Source: Rhizobium sp. 11515TR (GTDB lineage Bacteria; Pseudomonadota; Alphaproteobacteria; Rhizobiales; Rhizobiaceae). From it: a stretch of 64,000 bases of DNA. The notes beneath the pieces were generated by a model. That model ran no database searches, was not told the origin of the DNA, and saw nothing but the letters and a program-made list of their open reading frames with translations. Positions 1-9,300 of this stretch are shown piece by piece (within the stretch, counting starts at the first letter, position 1; each line of letters opens with the position of its first letter). A program made the translations under genes and the position numbers. Location of the stretch: assembly GCF_002277895.1 (NCBI RefSeq), contig NZ_CP023000.1, positions 868,001 through 932,000 on the forward strand. The letters are read 5' to 3'.

Positions 1-283
1 AGGTAAAGTCCGGGAACACCATCACCGTGACATTGGTGATCGCCCGCACGGTCTCGCGCGAAAGCGCCGTCAGGGATGTCGAAATCATATCGCCACGCAA
101 CACGAATTCCGTCATGAAGCGTGTGCCGTTCGGCAGCATCTTACTGCGCGAGGCCCACCCGTCGAGCACAAAGAGAAGGCGTGGCGTATCGCTGTCGTAG
201 TCGCAGATCGCACTACCTGCAACAAAAGTCCGCGCTACACCACCGAGGCTGCGAATATGCTCAATTGAAAGCTGCGCTGCCAT
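1..283 (-). CDS. Crp/Fnr-family regulator, N-terminal part (cut by left edge)
   Basis: An open minus-strand frame runs off the left edge; about 94 N-terminal residues are visible. The segment LLFVLDGWASRS, then LPNGTRF, then EFVLRGDMIS is the cyclic-nucleotide-binding beta-roll pattern of Crp/Fnr proteins, where a 'LP.G......LPGD' motif is usual. The C-terminal helix-turn-helix would lie outside the window. I start at the ATG at 283 because GAGGGG sits 8 bases upstream; an in-frame ATG at 310 would add nine residues. It is transcribed away from the EPS locus. Effector and targets are unknown; many rhizobial members of this class lack the cAMP-contact residues. Confidence 0.7.
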   Translation of the reverse strand, partial: MAAQLSIEHIRSLGGVARTFVAGSAICDYDSDTPRLLFVLDGWASRSKMLPNGTRFMTEFVLRGDMISTSLTALSRETVRAITNVTVMVFPDFT

Positions 284-311
284 GCCGTCATCCCCTCGGA
301 CGAAAAGCATA

Positions 312-339
312 TTTCGAATGCTCCAAGTGCCATTCGAAA
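312..339. promoter_or_regulatory. Inverted repeat upstream of the Crp-like gene
   Basis: TTTCGAATG (312-320) and CATTCGAAA (331-339) are perfect 9-base inverted arms with a 10-base spacer. They lie 28-56 bases upstream of the chosen start of the minus-strand Crp-like gene. An operator, possibly autoregulatory, is the simplest reading; a hairpin in the leader is the alternative. Confidence 0.4.
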
Positions 340-418
340 ATATATTTTTCGTGAGTTCCAAGTATTTAATACCATAGAAAATCCACGATGTCTTTATTGC
401 AAATCGATATCCGTTGTT

Positions 419-457
419 CCTCGAATTTTTACCGCCATAGCGGGGCAAAATTCGAGG
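419..457. terminator. Large hairpin downstream of the pyruvyl transferase gene
   Basis: CCTCGAATTTT (419-429) pairs perfectly with AAAATTCGAGG (447-457), and the loop holds a second small stem (CCGC/GCGG). It lies 80-118 bases past the stop of the pyruvyl transferase gene, where the minus-strand EPS unit should end. There is no clear U-tract on the minus strand, so termination is inferred from structure and place. Confidence 0.4.
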
Positions 458-536
458 ATTTTATGTATACTTTTTAGTATTTCCGTCCGCGTCACAAAAT
501 CTATACTAACCGCCTCTTGTATCGTTTTGCGTGCAC

Positions 537-1757
537 CTATATTTGCGACATAGCGCATTGGTCGCGCTCGACCAGATGCCGCCGCATGTTGGAGATTCCG
601 GCGCGGGCTTCCGAAATCGTGTCGCGATGGCGGCGCGCCTCTATGCCTTCCTGCTGTGCTGCCTTCAGGAGCAGGGCGACGTGCTTCGGCGGCGGCGATG
701 TTCCCTTTATGAAGTAGGTTTCGCGCCCGACCGAGTTGAAGAAGCCTTCGACCTTCCTGTCCCAAGCCAAGCCGACATGCGGAATTCCGAGCGCATAGGC
801 GGCAATGCAGGCGTGCAATCTGTGAGCTAGAACCACATCCGTCGACTGGATGATCTGGATGAGATCGATCGGAAGCCGCGGCCGTCTGGAAATATCAAGG
901 GTGCCGGACCTGACGATACGATGCTTGGCGACAGAAGCACCGATACGCTCCGCAAAGGCTTGATCCTCTTTGGCTCCGTTGCAGAACAAGACCACATGCT
1001 GGCCGTCATCCAGGAGAAGTTCGATCAGATTCCGGTAGGCTTCAACATCGGCAAAGGGGATACCAGCGGTCTGAACGGCACCGTGCCGATACAGGACGAT
1101 GGGATCTGTCACGCACAGACCTATGGTCAAAGGGCCTTTGAACGGAACGCGCGCACCCTCATGCCCCCGTGAGGCCTGGATCAGCAGTCCGGGATCACGC
1201 ACGATCTTCGCACTAGGCCCATCGGGAAAGTGCTCGCGCCAGGTATCCTGCGCAAAACCGTCCCGCACCGAAAGATGAACAAGGCGCGCTTGCTTCAATC
1301 GGGCAAAGAGATGATATGCGGGCTCCGACCAGTGGCCGCCGACCCCAACCGCATAGATCGCCAGCGGCCGATCGTACCGTACGACGCAATCGAGCACAGC
1401 ACCGATCTTCAACGGGAAATTGAGATCGTCGTCCTGAAACAGGTTCCCGCCGCCGATCACGACGGCATCGGCAACCGCAACCTTCTCTTCCCATTGTCCG
1501 CGAAGCGCGCGCAGCCTGCGTTCCAGGACTGCGCGAACAAGCCGCCGACGGGCGCCTGCGGGCAGTCGATGGAGCAATCCCAGCACGAGCCGTCTGCGGC
1601 CGCCATGGCCTGTCGCGAAGGCCTGACGTCCGGCAAGATCGATCGTCTCCACTTCGATCTCATCCCTGCCGTTCGCCAAGGCGGATTCGATGCATTCAGC
1701 AAGCAGCCCGTCGCCAAGGTTTTCGCTGTATTTGACGTTGAAGACGACAATCTTCAT
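537..1757 (-). CDS. Polysaccharide pyruvyl transferase family protein
   Basis: This 406-residue protein begins MKIVVFNVKYSENLGD, the N-terminal strand plus 'N.GD' loop of the polysaccharide pyruvyl transferase (CsaB/WcaK) family. Further family marks are VVIGGGNLFQDDD near residue 100, PLAIYAVGVGG, and near the C-terminus VVLAHRLHACIAAYALGIP with the conserved 'R.H....A...G.P'. Such enzymes transfer pyruvate from phosphoenolpyruvate to a sugar of the repeat unit in the cytoplasm, giving a ketal. The start overlaps the stop of the upstream polymerase gene by 4 bases (ATGA), so the two are co-translated. The exact sugar acceptor cannot be read from sequence. Confidence 0.85.
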   Translation of the reverse strand: MKIVVFNVKYSENLGDGLLAECIESALANGRDEIEVETIDLAGRQAFATGHGGRRRLVLGLLHRLPAGARRRLVRAVLERRLRALRGQWEEKVAVADAVVIGGGNLFQDDDLNFPLKIGAVLDCVVRYDRPLAIYAVGVGGHWSEPAYHLFARLKQARLVHLSVRDGFAQDTWREHFPDGPSAKIVRDPGLLIQASRGHEGARVPFKGPLTIGLCVTDPIVLYRHGAVQTAGIPFADVEAYRNLIELLLDDGQHVVLFCNGAKEDQAFAERIGASVAKHRIVRSGTLDISRRPRLPIDLIQIIQSTDVVLAHRLHACIAAYALGIPHVGLAWDRKVEGFFNSVGRETYFIKGTSPPPKHVALLLKAAQQEGIEARRHRDTISEARAGISNMRRHLVERDQCAMSQI

Positions 1758-3178
1758 TGCAGCTCCCCGATGGTACGCAACTGCGGGCTGTAGTTGCTCC
1801 GGATCTGCAGTGCGCCGACACTCAGCGCGGAAATGCTGCCAGCGAGGATGTAGAACATCAGTCCGAGGTCATACACCGTACCGGACGTGGCCGCTGAAAT
1901 GAGAACCGTGATGATCCCGGCCTTGGCGGCGCGCAGAACTGCGGTGGTTTCCCGCGATGATGGATGCGAGACGCGCAAGTCGGCCATGAGCAGCCGAGCG
2001 ACGAATATCGCAAACAGCAGCGTGCCGAAGATACCGATATTGGACAGCAGCACCAGCCCGAAGCTCGACGCCCGCGCGCTTCCAAGGCCGGCGCCAAAGC
2101 CGCTCGTGTCCAGAAAGGCCTGGTAAGCCATGGCGTTCCACATGAAGCGCTCGCGCCCTGATTGACTATCGGCCTTCGAAAAGAGCATCTCGTCCAGAAA
2201 ATCGTGCAGATTATGCGCGAGCTCCGGCATGACGATGAGAACGAAGAAGACGACGAGCGGCATGCTTGCCAGAATGGACACGATCAGAACGGGCCGGCCG
2301 GCGCCGGGTTCGCGACGGGAGGCAAGAAATGACTGCAGGCTGAGGATCGGCAGAATGGCGGCGAGCCCGACAAGTGCGGTCGCCGACGTCGACAGGATCA
2401 GCGCGACCAGCAGCAGACCTGCGCAAGTGCCGGTGACCTTCGAACGGATGCCTCCAAGCCAAAGGCTGGTGACGATGGCAAAGAGCACGAGCGTGAAATC
2501 GGCGAAGGCCGATGCTTCGGGAAACGTTCCTGAAATGCGCTTCAGCCCGCCCTTTTCGGCATTGGTCAGGAGCGCGTAATTGGCTGTCCGCACGAAACTC
2601 AGCAGAAAGTCCGTATGGGTGAAATGGGTCACTATATCGGCGAGCGCGAAGCCGAGATTGACACCGACGACAACCAGCATGCCGTTGATAAAGGCCGAAG
2701 GGGTGCCCTGACGCCGAAAGAAGGCAAAGGTCGTTATGAAGCAGATGAGGCCGCCCAACGCGTAAACCGATTGAGTGATATTGTTTGAAGAGAAGCGTAA
2801 TGGCACCAACGCAATCAGATTACGTGCCCCTATCGATCGTTCGACCGTCATCGTCTGCGTCATGCCTTGGAACATGCGCGGGAAGAAAATCGCAGAGAAG
2901 ATTCCGAAGGCCGTCAGAAGCAGCAGAAAGAAACCTGGACGCCAGGGAGCCAGGGCGCCGAGGAGCGGTCCCTCCCCGTGGGCCGCAAACAACCGTGCGG
3001 CGAAGAATATCAGAAACAGGCTCGGAACGAGCACCGATGCACCACCTAGACCGGGTATGCTAAAGGCTGCCGCCGCACCGAATACCGTCGACAAAACCAT
3101 GATGATGAACGACCATCGCACAGGCGCGGTCAGCGCAACAACTCCTACAATCAGTGTTACGAGCCCCATGGCATTCAT
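1754..3178 (-). CDS. O-antigen polymerase/ligase-like membrane protein (Wzy-type)
   Basis: This integral membrane protein of about 474 residues has many hydrophobic helices from the first residues onward and one large polar loop near residues 320-350, the layout of Wzy/WaaL (O-antigen ligase-like, ExoQ-like) proteins. In a Wzy system it links repeat units on the periplasmic face using undecaprenyl-linked substrates; its place beside pyruvyl transferase and the other EPS genes supports that role. I chose the ATG at 3178; a TTG at 3187 is in frame. It overlaps the pyruvyl transferase gene by 4 bases and is divergent from the GH16 gene. A WaaL-like ligase is less likely because there are no LPS genes. 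Confidence 0.8.
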   Translation of the reverse strand: MNAMGLVTLIVGVVALTAPVRWSFIIMVLSTVFGAAAAFSIPGLGGASVLVPSLFLIFFAARLFAAHGEGPLLGALAPWRPGFFLLLLTAFGIFSAIFFPRMFQGMTQTMTVERSIGARNLIALVPLRFSSNNITQSVYALGGLICFITTFAFFRRQGTPSAFINGMLVVVGVNLGFALADIVTHFTHTDFLLSFVRTANYALLTNAEKGGLKRISGTFPEASAFADFTLVLFAIVTSLWLGGIRSKVTGTCAGLLLVALILSTSATALVGLAAILPILSLQSFLASRREPGAGRPVLIVSILASMPLVVFFVLIVMPELAHNLHDFLDEMLFSKADSQSGRERFMWNAMAYQAFLDTSGFGAGLGSARASSFGLVLLSNIGIFGTLLFAIFVARLLMADLRVSHPSSRETTAVLRAAKAGIITVLISAATSGTVYDLGLMFYILAGSISALSVGALQIRSNYSPQLRTIGELQ

Positions 3179-3328
3179 GTCTGGCAATCCGGTTGTTCTG
3201 CCTCAATGTCGCCGCAAACTACCACGGTGCCATGCAGCTGTATTTCCGCCGCACCTAAGCCTTTTGGTGGACGTTATGGCCGAAATACGTTCTATACCGC
3301 AGAAATTGTACCGTTCATGCTTGCATGC

Positions 3329-4171
3329 ATGGATCAGTTCGCGCCGATATCTAATGTTCGATGCAGGAGCAACCGCCGCGTATTTCTTCGCGCGTCAATT
3401 GCGGCTGCATTAGTTTCGATCATGGATGTAGGAATTGTTCGCGCCGGTGATACGGGCGATACGCTCGATGTCAGCAGCATGACACTCACCTTTGAGGATG
3501 CCTTCAACGATCTCAGCATCTCCGCCTGGGGTCCTGGTACCCGCTGGATTTCCCACACACCATGGAATGGCGACTTCGGTGGTGCTCGCTTCTCGGATCC
3601 GAGCGGCGACTTTCCCTTCGCAATACAGGACGGTATGTTGCGCATTACCGCTGCACGCGACAGCAAAGGTCTATGGCGCTCCGGCTTGATTGCCTCGGTC
3701 GACGAGCATGGAAATGGCTTTTCTCAGCAATATGGTTACTTCGAGATGCGGGCGCGATTGCCGGATGGGCCAGGTGTCTGGCCAGCCTTCTGGCTTATCG
3801 GCAAGGATCGCTCGAAGGCTACCGCCGAGATAGATGTCATCGAATATTACGGCGATAAGCCCGGCGCCTACTCTTCGACGGTGCATGTCTGGCATCGGGA
3901 TGGGCGGCACGATTCTGCCTTTTCCCGCGTCAACGTATTCGCCACCGCAAATCCTGCTGACTTGCACACCTATGGCGTGAAGATCGATTCCGATTTCATA
4001 CGCATGTATTTCGACGGTAATCTCGTCTGGAAAACCAAAATTCCGCCAGAACATCGCCAGCCGATGTATATGCTCATCGACCTCGGTATCGTCGACGGCA
4101 TATCCAAGATGGCCGCGGCCGACCCATCCTTCATGTTTGTCGATTACGTCAGAGCCTATCAGTTCAAATAG
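3329..4171 (+). CDS. Secreted GH16 beta-glycanase (ExoK/ExsH-like)
   Basis: This is a glycoside hydrolase family 16 protein. The catalytic signature E-I-D-V-I-E lies where the codons at 3827-3844 are, with the first Glu as nucleophile and the last as acid/base. The upstream GYFEMRARLPDGPGVWPAFW block and the downstream YHTYG-like segment (DLHTYGVKID) are family hallmarks. The N-terminus carries NRRVFLRAS followed by a hydrophobic stretch, which matches a twin-arginine (Tat) signal. I chose the ATG at 3329 (MDQFAP...) because it gives a normal signal peptide; ATG 3317 and an earlier frame opening at 3206 are possible. It probably trims the polysaccharide made by the surrounding genes. Rhizobial ExoK and ExsH play this part for succinoglycan. 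Confidence 0.88.
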   Translation: MDQFAPISNVRCRSNRRVFLRASIAAALVSIMDVGIVRAGDTGDTLDVSSMTLTFEDAFNDLSISAWGPGTRWISHTPWNGDFGGARFSDPSGDFPFAIQDGMLRITAARDSKGLWRSGLIASVDEHGNGFSQQYGYFEMRARLPDGPGVWPAFWLIGKDRSKATAEIDVIEYYGDKPGAYSSTVHVWHRDGRHDSAFSRVNVFATANPADLHTYGVKIDSDFIRMYFDGNLVWKTKIPPEHRQPMYMLIDLGIVDGISKMAAADPSFMFVDYVRAYQFK

Positions 4172-4464
4172 CCTCTGCACTATCGGACTCTCCAGCAATT
4201 CTTCCCGAACCGCAGCGACTACATGACCTTCGCCCGATGGTCAGGACTGACGCCGCGCATAATGCTTTCGGCCGGGTTGCGGCCGCCATGGCGGACCTTT
4301 CCGACAAAATGGCTACGCGCCCTTATGACTTACGACTTTCGGTGGTGCGGACAATCATCCCAATGACCAGCTGGTGCTTTTGCTCCAGCGTGAAATTCTG
4401 CGATCGACGACGAAGCATTTCGCAACATGCCGTCATCCATCGCAGGACAACTCGGAGAGCGATA
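4172..4464. other. Gap between the GH16 gene and the NRPS starter gene
   Basis: There are 293 bases without a convincing gene. The NRPS frame stays open upstream to 4237, but the adenylation domain begins only after 4465 and the extension has no recognisable domain. I see no MbtH-like small gene here, although many adenylation domains need one. The NRPS promoter should lie in this stretch; no strong -35/-10 pair stands out. Confidence 0.4.
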
Positions 4465-6378
4465 ATGATTGACCGCGAGGCGCAGGCAGACGCAATTGGC
4501 GCAGCAAGCATGCATTACGATCGCAGTCTTTGCCTTCATCAGATGCTGCGCGAACAGGCCAGAGCGGTACCGGAGGCAACAGCTCTTGTTTCCGGCGATA
4601 TCCGCATCACCTATCGTGACCTGGATCGCATATCCGATGCGCTGGCATTGCATTTGATGAAGGCAGGCGTCCACAAGGCCGATATTGTCGGCCTCTTCCT
4701 GCCGCGCAGCGTCAATGCGATCATTTGTACGCTGGCTATACTGAAAGCCGGCGGCGCCTATCTCCCGCTCGACCCAGCCTTTCCCGTGGAGCATCTCGAC
4801 TTCGTCATCGCGGAATGTGCTCCCAAGGTCATTTTTGTCGACTCCGCCCATGGCGAGAAGCTGGCCGCCGTGCCGAGCATGAACGGCAGGGTCATCGAAG
4901 CGGATGCCATTATCACGGAAATGGCGCGCCGGCCCGGCGCGACTATGCCGTCCATCGAGATAACGGGCGGCGATCTTGCCTATATCATGTACACATCCGG
5001 CTCGACCGGACGGCCCAAGGGAACGATGATCTGCCATCGCAGTATTTCGCGGGTCGTTCTCGATCAGAACTATATCGATTTCCACCGTAATGACGTCGTC
5101 TTGCATACGGCCACCATCTCCTTCGACGCATCGACACTCGAAATCTGGGGTGCGCTCCTCAACGGCAGCGCCTTGGCAGTCATGCCCGATACCGATTTCT
5201 CGATTTCACGGCTGTCCGATTTCATGCGGGAGACAGGCGTCACTATCGCCTTCCTGACGACGGGGCTGTTCAATCTTTTTGCTGATCATGCCCGCGTAAC
5301 CCTGCCAAAGCTTCGCCATATCCTCTTTGGAGGCGATGTCGGCTCGGCCGTTCACGCTCGCCGCTTTCTGGAGCGCTATCCCGGTTGCAGGCTCACCAAT
5401 GCCTATGGGCCGACCGAAACGACCGTCTTTGCCACCGCTTTTCAGGTTCTGCCAAGCTTCTCGGGCACTGAGCTGCCGATCGGTAAGGCAATCGCTCACA
5501 CCGGAATCGCGATATTAGACGAGGAATTGCGTGTCGTTCCTCCAGGCATTGAAGGCCAATTGGCGATATCGGGGGACGGCCTCGCCATCGGCTATTTCAA
5601 GCGACCGGAGCTGACGGAACAGAAATTCGTCACCATCGAAACCAGGGATGGCGTGACGCGCTTCTATCTGACGGGCGACGTGGCCTGCCTGAAGCCGGAC
5701 GGCACCGTTACCTTCAAGGGACGTCGCGACCGGCAAATCAAGATCAACGGCAAGCGCATTGAACTCGATGAGATCGAGGCAGCACTCCGTCGTGACCCAC
5801 GCCTTGCCGACGGGATCGTGCTTTGCCACATGCAGGGCGAGAACCTCAAGCGCATCGTTGCCTATCTGTGCCCGAAGGAAAGCCATGTAGGCGCGGGCGC
5901 CGATCTGGCGCAGAGCGTCATGGCGACACTGCGCGCGGCCCTTCCCGCCTATATGATTCCGAATGCCACGGTCATCGTTGACGCCTTGCCGCTGACGCCG
6001 GCCGGTAAAGTCGATCGTTCGAAATTGCTACCTCCTCCGGTCGAACCCAAGACAAAGCCCCAAGATGTCAGGAGCCGGACGGAGGAACTGCTGATGACGC
6101 TATGGCAAGACGCGTTGGCGCTCGACGGCGTCGATCTCGACCGGAACTTCTTTGATCTCGGCGGCACCTCCCTTCAACTGATGGAAATTCATGCCGGTCT
6201 CGAAGAGACGCTCGGTCACGCGATTGATGTGGTTGCGCTGCTGCGTCATCCGACCATTCGCGAACTCGCACTTCACCTAGATGGCCGCACATCCGGCCCA
6301 AGCCGTCTTGCCGCCGCGGCGCAGCGTGCCGCGCTGCAGAAAAAGGCGATCTCTCATATCCGCAGGAGCTCCTTATGA
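4465..6378 (+). CDS. NRPS loading protein: adenylation plus carrier domain
   Basis: This 637-residue protein has an adenylation domain (about 15-530) and a peptidyl carrier domain (about 540-620). Core motifs are YTSGSTGRPKG (from residue 176), NAYGPTETT, YLTGDVACL and LPLTPAGKVDR with the A10 lysine. The carrier serine is S569 in LGGTSLQ. There is no condensation domain, so it should act as a starter that loads the first amino acid. A hand alignment to GrsA gives the pocket D-A-L-F-L-G-A-V-F-K: the leading Asp says alpha-amino acid and the rest is hydrophobic, so an aliphatic or aromatic residue is likely. ATG 4465 follows GGAGAG. Its stop overlaps the megasynthase start by 4 bases. Confidence 0.9.
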   Translation: MIDREAQADAIGAASMHYDRSLCLHQMLREQARAVPEATALVSGDIRITYRDLDRISDALALHLMKAGVHKADIVGLFLPRSVNAIICTLAILKAGGAYLPLDPAFPVEHLDFVIAECAPKVIFVDSAHGEKLAAVPSMNGRVIEADAIITEMARRPGATMPSIEITGGDLAYIMYTSGSTGRPKGTMICHRSISRVVLDQNYIDFHRNDVVLHTATISFDASTLEIWGALLNGSALAVMPDTDFSISRLSDFMRETGVTIAFLTTGLFNLFADHARVTLPKLRHILFGGDVGSAVHARRFLERYPGCRLTNAYGPTETTVFATAFQVLPSFSGTELPIGKAIAHTGIAILDEELRVVPPGIEGQLAISGDGLAIGYFKRPELTEQKFVTIETRDGVTRFYLTGDVACLKPDGTVTFKGRRDRQIKINGKRIELDEIEAALRRDPRLADGIVLCHMQGENLKRIVAYLCPKESHVGAGADLAQSVMATLRAALPAYMIPNATVIVDALPLTPAGKVDRSKLLPPPVEPKTKPQDVRSRTEELLMTLWQDALALDGVDLDRNFFDLGGTSLQLMEIHAGLEETLGHAIDVVALLRHPTIRELALHLDGRTSGPSRLAAAAQRAALQKKAISHIRRSSL

Positions 6379-9300
6379 AAGGGAATCACCAGGACAATGG
6401 CAATCAGCGTGATTTCGAAGACAATGAGGACCTGAGCGAGCAAATTTCCGGGCATATCGCCATTATCGGCATGTCCGGCCGCTTTCCCGGCGCCCCCTCG
6501 GTGCAGGCGCTCTGGCAGCTTGTAATTGAAGGAAAGAACGCCTTTTCGCTTTTTTCGCCGGATGAGATCGAAGACGCGTTTACCGACGAGGAACGGGCAC
6601 AGCCGAATTATGTCGCCGCAAGGCCCCATCTCGACGGTGCCGATATGTTCGACGCCGAGTTCTTTGGCATGTTTCCGCGCGAAGCCGCCGTTACCGATCC
6701 GCAGCACCGGATCTTCCTCGAAATATGCTGGGAAGCCCTCGAGGACGGCGGCTACGATCCACAACGCTATGACGGCCTGATCGGGGTTTTCGCCGGCTCT
6801 TCGATGCCGACCTACCTGATCAACAATGTTCTGCGCGATCGCGCCAAGGCGGAAGAATTCACATCGAACTACCAGATCGGCTGCTTCCATGAGCTTGTCG
6901 GCGCGCTCAACGACACGCTGGCGACCCGTATCGCTTATAAATTCAACCTGCGCGGTCCGGCTTTCACAGTGCAATCCGCCTGCTCAACCTCGCTTCTCGC
7001 GGTTTCCCAGGCATGCCAGAACCTGCTGACCTATAGCTGCGACATGGCTCTGGCCGGCGGCATCTCCGTCACCATTCCGCAAAAGCGAGGCTACATCTAC
7101 CAGGAAGGCGGCATGGCCTCACCCGACGGAACCTGCCGGCCGTTCGATGCCAACGCCGCCGGAACGGTTTTTGCCAGCGGGGCGGGCGTCGTCCTCCTGA
7201 AGCGGTATGAAGATGCGCTCAAGGACGGCGATCACATCTATGCGGTCATTCGCGGCTATGGCATCAACAATGACGGCAGCGACAAGGTGGGCTTCACGGC
7301 ACCGAGTGTGGAAGGCCAAGCCGAAGCGATTGCCACGGCTCTCGCAAATGCGGCCGTCGATCCCTCGACCATCGGCTATATCGAATGCCATGGCACCGCG
7401 ACACCGCTCGGCGACCCCATCGAATTCAACGGATTGACGCGCGCCTTCGCGCAGGATGGGTCGGAGCCGGCCACTTGCGCGCTCGGATCGGTCAAGGGCA
7501 CCATCGGTCATACCGACGCAGCGGCCGGAGTGACAGGCCTCATCAAGACGGCCTTGGCCCTGCGCAGCGGGAAAATCCCGCCGATGCCCAATTATCAGCA
7601 GCCCAATCCCCGCATCGATCTTGGGAAAAGTCCCTTCTACATTCCGGCAACGGCAATCGAGTGGCCACAGGGACAAGCGCCACGAAGGGCGGGTGTCAGC
7701 GCTTTCGGCGTAGGCGGAACAAATGTTCACGTCGTTTTGGAGGAGCCTCCCTACCCGCCGGCTCCGTCGAAAGAGGTAGAGGGGCCCCACATTCTCCCCC
7801 TTTCGGCCCGCAACAAGCAGGCGCTTGCCGAGATGCGCGCCAATCTGAGCGACCATCTCGCCGAAAACCCGAAGCTTTCGATGGCGCAACTGGCCCACAC
7901 GCTTCAAACCGGACGGCGTGAGTTCGGCCATCGGCTGGCCGTTGCCGCTGAAAATATCGAGGAAGCGATCCTCAAGCTGACGACGGAGAGCTACCAGCCC
8001 CTCGTCGCCGCCGATCAGCCGTCCGTCGCCTTCATGTTTCCCGGCCAAGGCGCGCAATATGTCGGCATGGGTGCCGGACTTTACCGCTCGGAACCGGAGT
8101 TTGCCCGCTGGATCGACCGCGGTTCCGAACTTTTGAAGATGACGCTCGGGCTCGATCTGCGCGACTACATCTGCCACACCGGCTCAGCGACGCAGGCCAT
8201 CACCGACGAGCAGCGTGAAACCCGCATCGCGCAGCCCTGCCTTTATCTCGTCGAATATGCTCTTGCCCGATTGTGGCTCAGCCGCGGCGTCAAGCCGTAT
8301 GCCATGATCGGTCACAGCGTTGGCGAGTTCGTTGCCGCTACGCTCGCCAACGTCATTTCGTTCGAGGATGGCCTCCGTCTTGTGGCCAATCGCGGCCGGT
8401 TGATGCAGCATCAGCCGCAAGGGGCGATGGTATCTGTTCGTGCCGATGCGGCAACGACGGCCTCCTATCTGCACGGCGCGGTGGAGATCGCCGCGATCAA
8501 CGCCCCGAAACTTTGCGTCATCTCCGGTCCGTTTGCTGATATCGAGACAGTTTGTGCAGCACTTTCGGAAGCTGAGATCGCCTTCAGCCGGCTGCACACA
8601 TCGCACGCCTTCCATTCCGCGATGATGAATGACGCAGCGCTGGCGCTACGCCAGGAGACCGAGAAGGTCACCTACGGCACGGCCACCATCCCCTTCATTT
8701 CCGGGGTCACGGGCGATTGGCAGACCGCCGAATTGGCAACCTCCCCTGATTACTGGGCCATGCATTGCCGTGACGCCGTTCGCTTTGCCGACGGGCTTGC
8801 CACGCTCTGCCGCGACCGCAAGCCGGTTCTTCTCGAAGTGGGACCAGGGCGTACGCTGTCGGTCTTTGCCGCACAGACGATCGCACGCGACAATCTTGCC
8901 GCGATCGTACAAAGCCTGCCCGAACATGATCGGGCGTCCGCCGCTGCGGCAACGCTTGCAGAGGCTCATGGCAAGCTATGGATGGCCGGCTGCCGCCTCA
9001 ACTGGCCAACCTATCCTCCCGCCGCACGGCAGCGACTATCCCTGCCGACCTATCCCTTCCAGCGGCAGCGCCACTGGATCGATGCTCCGCCACCCAGCCG
9101 TCGCGCGTCGACCCAGCGCCCGAATGCCGAAACAGACAGTCGGCCAATCGCCGAACCTTTTGTCTCTGACGTCAACCTTATCGGGGAGAATCGAGCAATG
9201 AACGTTGCAGCACCCATTTCCACCTCCAACCGTCTGCCGCAATTGGAAACGGCGCTTCTGACCTTGCTCAGCGACATGTCGGGCGAAACGCTTGGGCCGG

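Noticed and set aside
4237..4464. N-terminal extension of the A-PCP protein
   Set aside because: No domain in the extension, and ATG 4465 has a good ribosome site just before the adenylation domain.
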